The notes: a model not told the origin generated them from the letters alone. DNA of 64,000 nucleotides from Dorea sp. 5-2 (GCF_000403455.2 NZ_KE159748.1:45357-109356); one strand, 5' to 3'. Positions 8,488 to 17,066 are shown, counted from the stretch's first letter. Made by a program: numbers and translations.

Positions 8488-10170
8488 ATGAATATTAAGA
8501 AAAAATTGTTGATTGTATTAGCGCTGATCGTTGCTGCAGGCGGATATTATTATGTGTCGCTGCCTGCGTTTAACATCCATTCGTCGGATACCTGGATGTT
8601 TGTCGTGGTATTCCTGGCTGTGGTTGTGATGGCATATGCGATGCGTAAGAAACTGGGCTTAAAAGATGTAAAACAGGACAAGATGATGAAGTTTTTCGGG
8701 CTGTTGGTGTTGGGAGTAGGGATTATATATTGTCTTGGTTCTCTTCTTTCTTCTCCGATCATCAATGCGAAGAAATACCAGAAGCTGCTAACAGTAAAAG
8801 AAGGCGAGTTCACAGAGGATATAGAAGAGCTTTCCTTTGATAAGATCCCGCTTCTTGACAAGGATACGGCGGAGATCCTCGGCGACCGCAAGATGGGAAG
8901 CATGGTGGATATGGTGTCGCAGTTTGAAGTTGACAGTATCTACAGCCAGATCAATTATCAGGATAATCCGGTCAGGGTATCGCCCCTTAGGTATGCGAAT
9001 CTGATCAAATGGTTTACCAACCGTTCCAACGGGATTCCGGCATATATCCGTATTAATATGGCGACACAGACCACAGAGCTTGTAAAGTTAGAAGAAGGGA
9101 TCAAGTATACGACCAGTGAACATTTCAACCGGAATATATACCGTCATCTGCGGTTCGCGCACCCGACCTATATCTACGGGGAGCTGAGTTTCGAGATCGA
9201 CGACAGGGGGATCCCTTACTGGATCGCGCCGGTGAAGAAGTTCAACATCGGGCTTTTTGGAGGCGAGACGGTCGGCAAAGTGGTATTGTGCAACGCGGTT
9301 ACCGGAGATATGAAGACCTATGATATCGAGAATGTTCCGGAGTGGGTGGACCGCGCTTATTCCGCAGATCTTTTGGTCCAGTTGTTTGATTATTACGGTA
9401 CGCTGAAACATGGGTTTTTCAACAGCATCTTAAGCCAGAAGGATTGTCTGATGACGACGGACGGCTATAATTATCTGGCGTTGGAAGACGATGTCTGGAT
9501 GTATACAGGAGTGACGTCTGTGAACGGCGACCAGTCTAACGTAGGATTTGTATTGTCGAACCAGAGGACGATGGAGACGAAATACTACAAAGTAGAGGGC
9601 GCGACGGAGGCGTCTGCTATGTCCTCTGCGGAAGGTCAGGTACAGAATCTGAAGTACAAGGCGACATTTCCGCTGCTGCTGAATATCTCTGATGAGCCGA
9701 CGTATTTTATTGCGTTGAAGGATGATGCGGGACTGGTGAAGAAATACGCCATGGTAAACGTACAGAAGTATCAGATCGTCGCGATCGGTGACAGTGTGAG
9801 CCAGTGTGAAGAGAACTACCTGGAACTGCTTCTAAGCAGCGGCGTGAAAGAGGCGGAGAAGGATACCCGCGAGATCAGGGAGATCAGCGGGAAGATCACG
9901 AAGATCGCCCAGGCGGTCATTGACGGTACTTCTCATTATTATATCATGGTGGAAGGCTCCGAGGAGATATTTGATATATCTGTAGTCGACTTTATAGATG
10001 TGGTAAGGTGCGAAACCGGGCAGGAGATCACAATGGAGTATAAAGAAGACGAGAGGGCGAATCTTGTAATGTCTCTGGAGACCGGAGGAAGAAAGAGCCA
10101 AAGACAGAAGGAAACGGATACGCAGACGGAAGAGACGGAACAGAATACAGAAGAGATGGAAGAAGAGTAA
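8488..10170 (+). CDS. Membrane-anchored protein of unknown function, trk operon
   Basis: I do not recognise a named family with confidence. The 560-residue product opens with three hydrophobic segments at roughly residues 5-25, 35-55 and 65-90. About 460 mostly soluble residues follow, with many aromatic and acidic positions, and a very acidic tail rich in E, T and Q. Three spans with a positive N-terminus would place the large part outside the cell. The start at 8488 has AAAGGAG seven bases upstream; a longer frame from 8443 lies inside trkH and has no such site. It sits between trkH and an AEC transporter and overlaps the latter's ATG by one base, so it is probably co-transcribed and envelope-related. 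Confidence 0.8.
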   Translation: MNIKKKLLIVLALIVAAGGYYYVSLPAFNIHSSDTWMFVVVFLAVVVMAYAMRKKLGLKDVKQDKMMKFFGLLVLGVGIIYCLGSLLSSPIINAKKYQKLLTVKEGEFTEDIEELSFDKIPLLDKDTAEILGDRKMGSMVDMVSQFEVDSIYSQINYQDNPVRVSPLRYANLIKWFTNRSNGIPAYIRINMATQTTELVKLEEGIKYTTSEHFNRNIYRHLRFAHPTYIYGELSFEIDDRGIPYWIAPVKKFNIGLFGGETVGKVVLCNAVTGDMKTYDIENVPEWVDRAYSADLLVQLFDYYGTLKHGFFNSILSQKDCLMTTDGYNYLALEDDVWMYTGVTSVNGDQSNVGFVLSNQRTMETKYYKVEGATEASAMSSAEGQVQNLKYKATFPLLLNISDEPTYFIALKDDAGLVKKYAMVNVQKYQIVAIGDSVSQCEENYLELLLSSGVKEAEKDTREIREISGKITKIAQAVIDGTSHYYIMVEGSEEIFDISVVDFIDVVRCETGQEITMEYKEDERANLVMSLETGGRKSQRQKETDTQTEETEQNTEEMEEE

Positions 10171-11102
10171 TGGAAATAAGCATATTATTGGCACAACAGA
10201 TCGCGGCAATGTTTCTCACGATGGCGGTAGGCTACGCCATCGTGAAGATCGGGCTGTTCCAGGCAAAGGACAGTAAGGTTATATCGAATATGATAGTATA
10301 CATATGTTCGCCTTGTATCATTGTTGAGTCATTTCAGATAGAGCTGACGCCGGATAAACTGAAAGGGTTGGTATTGGCGCTTATCATGGCGTCTGCTGTC
10401 CATGGGATGACAGTCGGCGGTACGAAGCTACTGGAGAAACCGCTCCATATCAACGGCATTGAGAAGGCGTCGATCATCTATTCTAATTCAGGGTATCTGG
10501 TGATTCCTCTGGTGGCGGCTGTCATGGGAAAAGAATGGGTATTTTATACAACGGCTTATACGATAGTACAGACGGTACTGATCTGGACGCATGGCGTCGG
10601 CGCCATCAGCCAGAGAAAGGAAAAGGATTATAAGAAGATTCTCCTGAACCCGAACATCGTTGCCGTGATGATCGGAATGTTGATGTTCGTTACGGAACTT
10701 AAGTTTCCGGTGGTGATCGGCAGCTGCGTCAGCGGATTCAGCGATATGATCAGCGCGGCCAGTATGCTGGTGATCGGAATGGTGATCGGAGATGTGGATC
10801 TTCTGTGGGTATTCCGCCAGAAAAGGCCCTATCTTATCTGCTTCCTGCGTCTGGTTGCGTTTCCGGTGATCGCGGCGGCGGCTTTTGTCATCGTAGGGCA
10901 CATGGGAATACATCCGGAGGCGGAATATATACTTTTGATCGTACTGTTGGCGACGGCGGCTCCGGTGGCAACTATGATCACCCAACTGGCGCAGATCTAC
11001 GACAAGGATTCCAGGTATGCCAGCGTGATCAATGTGATGTCGGTGATCTTCTGTATCTTCACCATGCCGCTTATGACATTGCTTTATGAGATGTTTTTTT
11101 GA
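10170..11102 (+). CDS. AEC family (auxin efflux carrier-like) transporter
   Basis: The 310-residue product is almost entirely hydrophobic, with about ten predicted membrane spans in two five-helix halves, as in the bile/arsenite/AEC superfamily. Recognisable family sequence includes the N-terminal LFLTMAVGYAIVKIG-like region and SNSGYLVIPLV in the middle. Bacterial members export or import small organic acids such as malate, and the substrate cannot be read from sequence. The ATG overlaps the preceding stop (TAATG), so it is the last gene of the trkA operon. A 20-bp perfect hairpin follows its stop. Confidence 0.85.
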   Translation: MEISILLAQQIAAMFLTMAVGYAIVKIGLFQAKDSKVISNMIVYICSPCIIVESFQIELTPDKLKGLVLALIMASAVHGMTVGGTKLLEKPLHINGIEKASIIYSNSGYLVIPLVAAVMGKEWVFYTTAYTIVQTVLIWTHGVGAISQRKEKDYKKILLNPNIVAVMIGMLMFVTELKFPVVIGSCVSGFSDMISAASMLVIGMVIGDVDLLWVFRQKRPYLICFLRLVAFPVIAAAAFVIVGHMGIHPEAEYILLIVLLATAAPVATMITQLAQIYDKDSRYASVINVMSVIFCIFTMPLMTLLYEMFF

Positions 11103-11120
11103 TATGTTATAATCTTGCAG

Positions 11121-11173
11121 GGGCTGCTGCGAAATGCCGTATATGGTGTATAAACGGCATTTCGCAGCAGCCC
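11121..11173. terminator. 20-bp perfect palindrome, bidirectional terminator
   Basis: GGGCTGCTGCGAAATGCCGT (11121-11140) is the exact reverse complement of 11154-11173, with a 13-base loop. It lies between convergent genes. There is no long T run, so termination would depend on stem stability. It is the best-preserved member of the GGCTGCTGC hairpin family in this window. Confidence 0.75.
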
Positions 11174-11179
11174 TTAATA

Positions 11180-12526
11180 TTACCACTGGCTGTGTTCTTC
11201 AATCTTATCTAATATTCTTTGCTTTTCTTCTCCATCCAGGACCGTCGGACAATAATCGTTATACTTGGTGACGGAAGAGATGGAGCAGGGGATGATATTG
11301 ACCGCATCGTCCTTTTCTACCACTCCATTTTTGACCGTAAATGTCTGCTGAAAGATGATGGTGTCTTTGTCCGCAGGATTTGAATTGCCGCCAAAGCAAA
11401 AATTACCCAGGCTGTAAGCGATATATTTGTCTTTATACTTCTCTATGCCTTGCAGTACATGAGGGTGATGGCCGATCACCAGATCGGCGCCTTCGTCAAT
11501 TGCCAGATGCGCCAGAGTTTTCTGCGTATCATTGGGCGTGTATTCGCGTTCCATGCCCCAGTGGAAATTCACGATGATCAATTGTGCTCCGGCTTCTTTT
11601 AAAGCGGCGATATTGTCTTTTACTTGCTTCTTCTTTCCCAGATGATCCGCCAGCTCATAGATTCCGGTCAGTCCCACCTTCACACCCTTGATATCAAGAA
11701 TCTTTACCTGATCGAATCCAAAAGTCGGGATACCTGCTTCTTCCAGGGTCTTGACGGTATCGGCGTAACTTTGATCTCCATAATCTTTGCTGTGATTGTT
11801 CGCCAGATTGGCGGCTTCCACAGAACTGCCGGAGAGGATAGCCGCATATTCGGGAGGACCTTTAAAAGCATAAGTCTTATTCTGCCGCTGATTGGATTCT
11901 GTCAGTGTTCCTTCCATATTTACTATGGTGAGATCGTCTGCTTCCAGGACAGACCGTACATTTTGAAAGAAGTAATCAGGACCGTGCATGTCGTAGAAGG
12001 CATTCAGACTGGTGGATCGTGCAAAGTTGGCGTCGGTTCCCAGCGTGCAGTCGCCGATAGAGCTGATCGTCAACGTAACAGGTTCATTTGCTAATACGGG
12101 TTGGTTTGTGTTGATCACCAGTTCTTTTACTTCTACATGGGGAGTGTCGCTGCTTTTCTTTGGCTTATCGGATGCATTTTTCTTGAGAGATTCTGCTTTG
12201 TGATCCCGGACCAATCTGGTTCCGGCGGATATTACTGCGCGTGCGCCCGACACAAGCAGGAAACAACCGCATAAGCATAGAAGAGCGAATAACGTGATCC
12301 GGATCAATTGTATTTTCCGGCGTCTGGCTCTTCTGGATTTTGCGGCTTTGATCCCGGACGGAGATCCGGCGCCGGCTCGGGGCATGGTCTCCGGCATATG
12401 CTTCTGCGTGCGCCGGGTATCTTTGCTCTTGTCCTGTGTGTATCGGGTGTCTTTGCTCTTGTCCCGTGTGTGCCGGGCGTCTTTGGTGTGCTTCTGTGTG
12501 CGTCGGGTATCTTTGGTTGTTTTCAT
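11180..12526 (-). CDS. CapA-family (poly-gamma-glutamate synthesis type) metallophosphatase-like protein
   Basis: The 448-residue product has a very basic repetitive N-terminus (residues 5-44), then an RRARRRK stop-transfer region and a membrane span near residues 75-95. An extracellular CapA domain follows. Domain motifs are GDCTLGTD, VNMEGTLT, NLANNHSKDYG, NFHWGMEREYTP and IGHHPHVLQGIE; the Asp, Asn and His residues fit a metallophosphoesterase-like metal site. In known systems CapA helps anchor or release polyglutamate, but no capBC genes are nearby, so the substrate is open. The start at 12526 has only a weak AGGA site. A terminator-like hairpin just upstream separates it from the ATPase gene. 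Confidence 0.85.
   Translation of the reverse strand: MKTTKDTRRTQKHTKDARHTRDKSKDTRYTQDKSKDTRRTQKHMPETMPRAGAGSPSGIKAAKSRRARRRKIQLIRITLFALLCLCGCFLLVSGARAVISAGTRLVRDHKAESLKKNASDKPKKSSDTPHVEVKELVINTNQPVLANEPVTLTISSIGDCTLGTDANFARSTSLNAFYDMHGPDYFFQNVRSVLEADDLTIVNMEGTLTESNQRQNKTYAFKGPPEYAAILSGSSVEAANLANNHSKDYGDQSYADTVKTLEEAGIPTFGFDQVKILDIKGVKVGLTGIYELADHLGKKKQVKDNIAALKEAGAQLIIVNFHWGMEREYTPNDTQKTLAHLAIDEGADLVIGHHPHVLQGIEKYKDKYIAYSLGNFCFGGNSNPADKDTIIFQQTFTVKNGVVEKDDAVNIIPCSISSVTKYNDYCPTVLDGEEKQRILDKIEEHSQW
12395..12514 (-). repeat. Four 30-bp tandem repeats in capA-like N-terminus
   Basis: Residues 5-44 are four copies of a ten-residue unit of the form KDTRRTQKHx or KDxRxTxDKS. The repetition is visible in the DNA as well, so the copies are probably recent. 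The tract is cytoplasmic if the following span is a signal anchor. Confidence 0.8.
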
Positions 12527-12539
12527 ATTGTCCTATCGT

Positions 12540-12566
12540 AAAAGGCAGCCCGTATGGACTGCCTGA
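12540..12566 (-). terminator. Hairpin between P-loop ATPase and capA-like gene
   Basis: On the minus strand AGGCAG pairs with CTGCCT and is followed by TTTT. It lies 14 bases upstream of the capA-like start, so it may be a terminator or attenuator. Confidence 0.55.
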
Positions 12567-12578
12567 TCTTTCATAGAA

Positions 12579-13001
12579 TTAATTCAAATAGCTGCAACCC
12601 TCTTCATTGATATGAGACAGGTCGGCGCGGTCTGCACTGATGCTTACGAAGAAATCAATGCCGCATTGTGCGGAGATCTTTTTCAGCCTTTCGATAAATT
12701 CCGGCATATTGTCAAGTGAGATATCAGCATGTTTCAGGATTCCATCAATAAAGACACATTCGATATCGTGGTTGGAACTGTACATTCCGTATAAGAAACC
12801 GATGTATCCGTCAATATTCGTAATGGAGGTATAATCATCCATACAGATTGTGCGAATGTCGAATGCAACACTGGCAGTGTCTCTATGAGTCTTTTTAATA
12901 AATACTACATTTCCATTACAATCTTTTACTTTGTTGTTCGCCTGTTCAATCATTTGCTGCGTCTTTCCGCTGCCTTTTGGGCCGGTTAATAAATATACCA
13001 T
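12579..13001 (-). CDS. Small P-loop ATPase of unknown role
   Basis: The 140-residue product begins with a Walker A motif (TGPKGSGKT, residues 6-14). It has a probable Walker B strand, IECVFIDGI, near residue 83. The C-terminal half predicts an alternating helix-strand pattern ending in a short Asn-Glu rich tail. It resembles the minimal RecA/AAA-type folds often annotated as ATP-binding or PilT-like in Clostridia, but lacks other domains, and I cannot assign a process. AAAGGAGAGG precedes the start at good distance. It has its own promoter, divergent from leuS. Confidence 0.8.
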   Translation of the reverse strand: MVYLLTGPKGSGKTQQMIEQANNKVKDCNGNVVFIKKTHRDTASVAFDIRTICMDDYTSITNIDGYIGFLYGMYSSNHDIECVFIDGILKHADISLDNMPEFIERLKKISAQCGIDFFVSISADRADLSHINEEGCSYLN

Positions 13002-13063
13002 GATAAACCTCTCCTTTATGTATCGTATTTACTGAAACCTCAGTATGGAATGCTTATAAACTT

Positions 13064-13092
13064 ATTATACACTAAAGAGACAGAGGGAACAA
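13064..13092 (-). promoter_or_regulatory. Promoter of the P-loop ATPase gene
   Basis: Minus-strand TTGTTC (13092-13087), a 17-base spacer, then TATAAT (13069-13064). It is about 60 bases upstream of the start codon. Confidence 0.7.
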
Positions 13093-13126
13093 CTAAAATT
13101 GTGACTTTTGTATAAGAAAATAATGC

Positions 13127-13155
13127 TTGACTTATTTTTACATTCTTCATATAAT
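13127..13155 (+). promoter_or_regulatory. Promoter of leuS
   Basis: TTGACT at 13127-13132, a 17-base spacer, and TATAAT at 13150-13155. Transcription should start near 13162, leaving a leader of about 130 bases. Confidence 0.8.
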
Positions 13156-13161
13156 AAATAA

Positions 13162-13291
13162 GAGTCTTTCTGTAGGAGGACAGTGCATCTGCAATGTAAG
13201 CCTTTTCGTCTCTTTGGGGATGAGGAGGCTTTTGATTATTAAAGTACGGAGTGTGGTCTGCCACATTCTCAGGAAAGAGAGGAGATTCAAT
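13162..13291 (+). promoter_or_regulatory. Structured leader of leuS, possible attenuator
   Basis: The leader has AGGAGG at 13174-13179. A 15-pair stem with a TTTG loop (13198-13231, several G-U pairs) is followed by TTTTGATT. A seven-pair stem (13250-13267) sits just before the leuS ribosome site. A 19-codon GTG frame (13183-13242) runs through the first hairpin. No T-box consensus is present. The fold is read directly; its regulatory role is inferred. Confidence 0.45.
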
Positions 13292-15721
13292 ATGTCTAAG
13301 ATACCTTATAACCATAAGGCGATCGAGAAAAAATGGCGGGAGAACTGGGAGAAGAACCCGGTGAATGTCAAGGTAGATGAGAAGGGCAGGGAGCGTCAGA
13401 AATACTACTGTCTGGATATGTTCCCATATCCGTCAGGAAACGGGCTTCATGTCGGACACTGGAGAGGTTATGTGATCTCTGATGTATGGAGCAGATATAA
13501 GCTGCAGCAGGGATATTACATCATTCATCCGATGGGATGGGACGCTTTCGGCCTTCCGGCTGAGAATTATGCCATCAAGATGGGCGTACATCCTGCGATC
13601 TCCACGGCGGAGAACGTAAAGAATATCAAGAAGCAGATCAATGAGATCGCCGCCCTGTATGACTGGGACAGAGAAGTGAATACCACAGATCCGGGGTTCT
13701 ATAAGTGGACCCAGTGGATCTTCGTGAAGATGTTCAAGGAAGGGCTTGCCTACGAGAAGGAATTCCCCATCAACTGGTGCCCGTCCTGTAAGACCGGGCT
13801 TGCCAACGAAGAGGTAGTCAATGGAAAGTGCGAGCGGTGCGGCGCGGAGGTAACGAAGAAGAATCTGCGTCAGTGGATGCTGAAGATCACGGCATATGCG
13901 GAGCGTCTGCTCAATGACCTGGATAAATTGGACTGGCCGGAGAAGGTTAAGAAGATGCAGTCGGACTGGATCGGCAAATCCTACGGTGCGGAAGTAGATT
14001 TCCCGATAGACGGAAGAGAAGAGAAGATCACGGTCTATACCACAAGACCGGATACCTTATACGGCGCGACCTTCATGGTATTGGCGCCGGAGCATGAACT
14101 GGCAAAAAGCCTTGCAACGGATGAGACAAGGGAGGCTGTGGAGAAGTATATCTTCGAGGCATCCATGAAGTCCAATGTGGACCGTATGCAGGATAAGGAG
14201 AAGACCGGAGTCTTCACCGGAAGCTATGCGGTCAATCCGCTGAACGGCGAGAAGACACCGATCTGGCTGTCGGATTATGTATTGGCTGATTACGGAACGG
14301 GAGCGATCATGTGTGTACCGGCTCATGACGACCGTGACTTCGAGTTTGCAACTAAGTTTGGTATCCCGATCGTGCAGGTTATTGCAAAGGACGGTCAGGC
14401 GATCGAGCATATGACGGAAGCCTATACGGAAGCCAGCGGAACGATGATCAATTCCGGCGAGTGGAACGGGATGGAGTCTGCGGTTCTTAAGAAAGAAGCG
14501 CCGCATATCATCGAAGAGAGAGGCATCGGACGCGCGACCGTGAACTATAAGCTGCGCGACTGGGTATTCTCCCGCCAGCGTTACTGGGGCGAGCCGATCC
14601 CGATCGTGCATTGTCCGGACTGCGGCAATGTGCCTGTACCGGAAGAAGAGTTGCCGCTTCGACTGCCGGAGGTAGAATCTTATGAGCCGACAGGAACCGG
14701 AGAGTCACCGCTTGCGGGCATCGAGGAATGGGTGAACTGTAAGTGTCCGGTCTGTGGAAAGCCGGCGAAGCGTGAGACCAATACCATGCCTCAGTGGGCA
14801 GGTTCCTCCTGGTATTTCCTGCGGTATGTGGACAATCATAACGATAAAGAACTGGTTTCCAGAGAGAAGGCGGACGCCCTGCTTCCGGTTGATATGTATA
14901 TCGGCGGTGTGGAGCATGCCGTGCTTCACCTTCTGTATTCCCGTTTCTACACCAAATTCCTGTGCGACATCGGGGCGGTTGATTTTGACGAGCCGTTCCA
15001 GAAGCTGTTCAATCAGGGTATGATCACAGGGAAGAACGGGATCAAGATGAGCAAGTCTAAGGGAAATGTGGTTTCCCCGGACGATCTGGTCAGGGATTAC
15101 GGCTGTGATTCCCTGCGTATGTACGAACTGTTCGTAGGACCGCCGGAGTTAGACGCCGAGTGGGATGACCGCGGGATCGACGGTGTGAACCGTTTCTTGA
15201 AGCGTGTGTGGAATCTGGTGATGGACAGCAAGGATGCGGATATCAAAGCATCTAAGGCGATGATCAAGGAACGCCACAGACTGGTATGCGATATCACGAA
15301 GCGTCTTGAGAGCTTCAGCCTGAATACGGCGATCTCCGGATTTATGGAGCATAATAACAACCTGATCGAGATTGCCAAGAAGGAAGGCGGCATTGATAAG
15401 GAGACCTTATCGACTATGGCGGTACTGCTGTCTCCGTTCGCCCCGCATATGGCGGAGGAGATCTGGGAGCAGTTAGGGCATGAAGGAAGCGTGTTCGCTG
15501 CGGGATGGCCGGATTATGACGAGGAAATGATGAAGGACGACGAGATCGAGGTGCCGGTTCAGATCAATGGCAAGACCAGAGCTGTGATCTCAGTGGCGGC
15601 AGATATTTCCAAGGAAGATGCGATCGCGGCAGGAAAGGCGGCTGTGGCGGATAAGCTGACTGGGAATATTGTGAAAGAGATCTATGTGCCGAAGAAGATC
15701 ATTAATATTGTGCAGAAATAA
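13292..15721 (+). CDS. leuS: Leucyl-tRNA synthetase
   Basis: A class I aminoacyl-tRNA synthetase that charges tRNA-Leu. The 809-residue product carries the HIGH-like motif HVGH (53-56) and the KMSKS motif in GIKMSKSKGN. It also has a Cys4 zinc module (WCPSC...CERCG) and the CP1 editing domain with TTRPDTLYGATF and the GTGAIMCVPAHDDRD loop. The C-terminal anticodon-binding and small LeuRS domains are complete. The frame stays open upstream to 13127, but GAGAGGAG just before 13292, together with the promoter at 13127-13155, fixes the start. Confidence 0.97.
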   Translation: MSKIPYNHKAIEKKWRENWEKNPVNVKVDEKGRERQKYYCLDMFPYPSGNGLHVGHWRGYVISDVWSRYKLQQGYYIIHPMGWDAFGLPAENYAIKMGVHPAISTAENVKNIKKQINEIAALYDWDREVNTTDPGFYKWTQWIFVKMFKEGLAYEKEFPINWCPSCKTGLANEEVVNGKCERCGAEVTKKNLRQWMLKITAYAERLLNDLDKLDWPEKVKKMQSDWIGKSYGAEVDFPIDGREEKITVYTTRPDTLYGATFMVLAPEHELAKSLATDETREAVEKYIFEASMKSNVDRMQDKEKTGVFTGSYAVNPLNGEKTPIWLSDYVLADYGTGAIMCVPAHDDRDFEFATKFGIPIVQVIAKDGQAIEHMTEAYTEASGTMINSGEWNGMESAVLKKEAPHIIEERGIGRATVNYKLRDWVFSRQRYWGEPIPIVHCPDCGNVPVPEEELPLRLPEVESYEPTGTGESPLAGIEEWVNCKCPVCGKPAKRETNTMPQWAGSSWYFLRYVDNHNDKELVSREKADALLPVDMYIGGVEHAVLHLLYSRFYTKFLCDIGAVDFDEPFQKLFNQGMITGKNGIKMSKSKGNVVSPDDLVRDYGCDSLRMYELFVGPPELDAEWDDRGIDGVNRFLKRVWNLVMDSKDADIKASKAMIKERHRLVCDITKRLESFSLNTAISGFMEHNNNLIEIAKKEGGIDKETLSTMAVLLSPFAPHMAEEIWEQLGHEGSVFAAGWPDYDEEMMKDDEIEVPVQINGKTRAVISVAADISKEDAIAAGKAAVADKLTGNIVKEIYVPKKIINIVQK

Positions 15722-15786
15722 TAGGGGAGAAGATCCCGCAAGTGAATAAAGCGCTTGGAAATATTGAAAGAAGAAAATATTAAGAG

Positions 15787-15824
15787 AATGACGCAGATGG
15801 TAGAGATACTGTTTGCGTCATTTT
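15787..15824 (+). terminator. Terminator after leuS
   Basis: AATGACGCA pairs with TGCGTCATT across an 18-base loop and is followed by TTTT. It lies 65 bases after the leuS stop. Confidence 0.7.
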
Positions 15825-15865
15825 GTGAAATGCAGTATTTTAAAAATATAATCAATACAAAAAAT

Positions 15866-16317
15866 TCAACCCAATATCAGATGATCTAATTTATCCTGAA
15901 TCTCCACAGATAAAGATTTAATAGAGTCTTGGCAACCAAAAGTCAAACTTTGGTACACACATTGATTTGTATTCTTCCGGAAGACGTGTGTGACTTCATA
16001 TAAACCATCATATTTTGCAGCCAATGAAACAAGTAAGCGTTACGATCCAACTTTTCGAGGAAATCTTATCCCTTTTACTTCCCCTTTCTGGAAAATGATA
16101 ATGCTTCCTTGAAAAAAGCAGGAGAACACCATGAAAAACGCCCACATAAAAACCATTATGATACAATGAATACTTCTTTGCTGCATTGTATAATTCTGTA
16201 TGTCTACATGCAGAAATATAACTTCAATTGCAAATATTGACAGCAATTCAAGCATAAATGCTCCAAATGAAAGTAAACTCAGCCATAAATATTTTGTCCA
16301 TTTTCTTCTTTAACCAT
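15866..16317 (-). pseudogene. Broken small membrane-protein gene
   Basis: A start at 16317 with an AAGGAGAGG site opens a frame that stops after a few codons. Shifting frame by one base inside the A-rich run at codons 3-6 restores a long frame beginning (M)VKRRKWTKYLWLSLLSFG, with two hydrophobic segments. That frame is cut by TAA at 16040-16042 but stays open beyond it to 15866, ending in a soluble segment with GCQDSIKSL. So at least one frameshift and one nonsense change are needed to explain it. The N-terminus resembles the start of small CPBP-type membrane proteins, but this is a guess. Composition is more AT-rich than leuS, and this is the left edge of the accessory region. The stretch from 15825 to 15865 holds nothing recognisable. 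Confidence 0.5.
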
Positions 16318-16382
16318 TATCCTCTCCTTATGAAATTCCGATTTCTATTTATTCTTGACTTCCCGACAAACAGGAATTGCTT

Positions 16383-16661
16383 TTATTGTAAATCATCTTT
16401 AGAAATTGCTATTGAAGGATAATGAGAAAGTTCCGTCAAATCAACATTTAGTGGAACACTATAAACCATGTAATAATTATTAGGATTGGCCGCAATCAAT
16501 TCATTCATTTTTTGCCCTGCTAAGTCTTTATCATTTGTAGCATACACAACTGATACAACACCTACTTTATCATTTTCCGTCCCCTGTATATTTCCGCATA
16601 AAATTAATTTTAATGGGGCATTCCCATTCAAACCTTGCTTAATATAGTCCTTATATTCCAT
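16383..16661 (-). CDS. Small hypothetical protein
   Basis: The 92-residue product is not recognised. It is soluble, with an alternating pattern of short strands (LKLILCGNI, VGVVSVVYAT, NNYYMVYSVPL) and one helix (AGQKMNELIAANP), suggesting a small alpha/beta fold. GGAAGG lies seven bases before the ATG. It is the second gene of a two-gene unit with the one at 16710-16916, and both read toward leuS. The AT-rich codons match the rest of the accessory region. An immunity-type or stress-related role would be conceivable but nothing in the sequence shows it. Confidence 0.6.
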   Translation of the reverse strand: MEYKDYIKQGLNGNAPLKLILCGNIQGTENDKVGVVSVVYATNDKDLAGQKMNELIAANPNNYYMVYSVPLNVDLTELSHYPSIAISKDDLQ

Positions 16662-16709
16662 AGTTTACCTTCCATCAATTCCGATTTGTTCAATTCTATA
16701 AATTTGAAG

Positions 16710-16916
16710 TTATCGCTTTCTGATAATCCAATCGTCATCTTGGCTTTTTCTCTCTGCATAGTAACCCTCATCTGTTTCGTGTGTTTCTCCGCATAGAAAT
16801 TGCCACATTCCGTCATCTTCATCATGTGATACATATAGAATAGGTGCCTGACGCTCCAATATATGGCAACAGATAATCGTAGCAGTATCGGGTGAATCAT
16901 AAAAAGGAAATTCCAT
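16710..16916 (-). CDS. Small hypothetical protein, acidic
   Basis: The 68-residue product begins MEFPFYDSPDTATIICCHIL and has WQFLCG and GYYAERK motifs with a run of Asp near the end. GAAAGGAGT precedes the ATG at 16916; the longer frame to 17000 lacks a ribosome site. I recall similar short acidic proteins in Clostridia but cannot name a family. The step from THETDE straight to GYYAERK could mark an internal deletion, which only an alignment would show. Co-directional with the following small gene. Confidence 0.55.
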   Translation of the reverse strand: MEFPFYDSPDTATIICCHILERQAPILYVSHDEDDGMWQFLCGETHETDEGYYAERKSQDDDWIIRKR

Positions 16917-17066
16917 GTCTGTTACTCCTTTCAAACTTCGATTTCTCAGTTTGACTTTTTTCCTATTATACATTATACACAAAAACATAGGATTTATCAA
17001 TTCACAAACTGTCGTTGCTTAAGTTTGAATGGCGTTGTCGCTTATTGTGGAAACGCTATCATTCAC

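Noticed and set aside
10488..11186. 232-codon His/Asp-rich minus-strand ORF
   Set aside because: Antisense shadow of the AEC transporter gene, and it crosses the bidirectional terminator.
12395..12514. CRISPR array
   Set aside because: The 30-bp units are contiguous, without spacers, and are coding repeats.
13162..13291. T-box riboswitch before leuS
   Set aside because: The conserved T-box sequence and antiterminator bulge are absent; only simple hairpins are seen.
13040..13315. Minus-strand ORF across the leuS promoter
   Set aside because: It spans two divergent promoters and the leuS start and has no homology or ribosome site.
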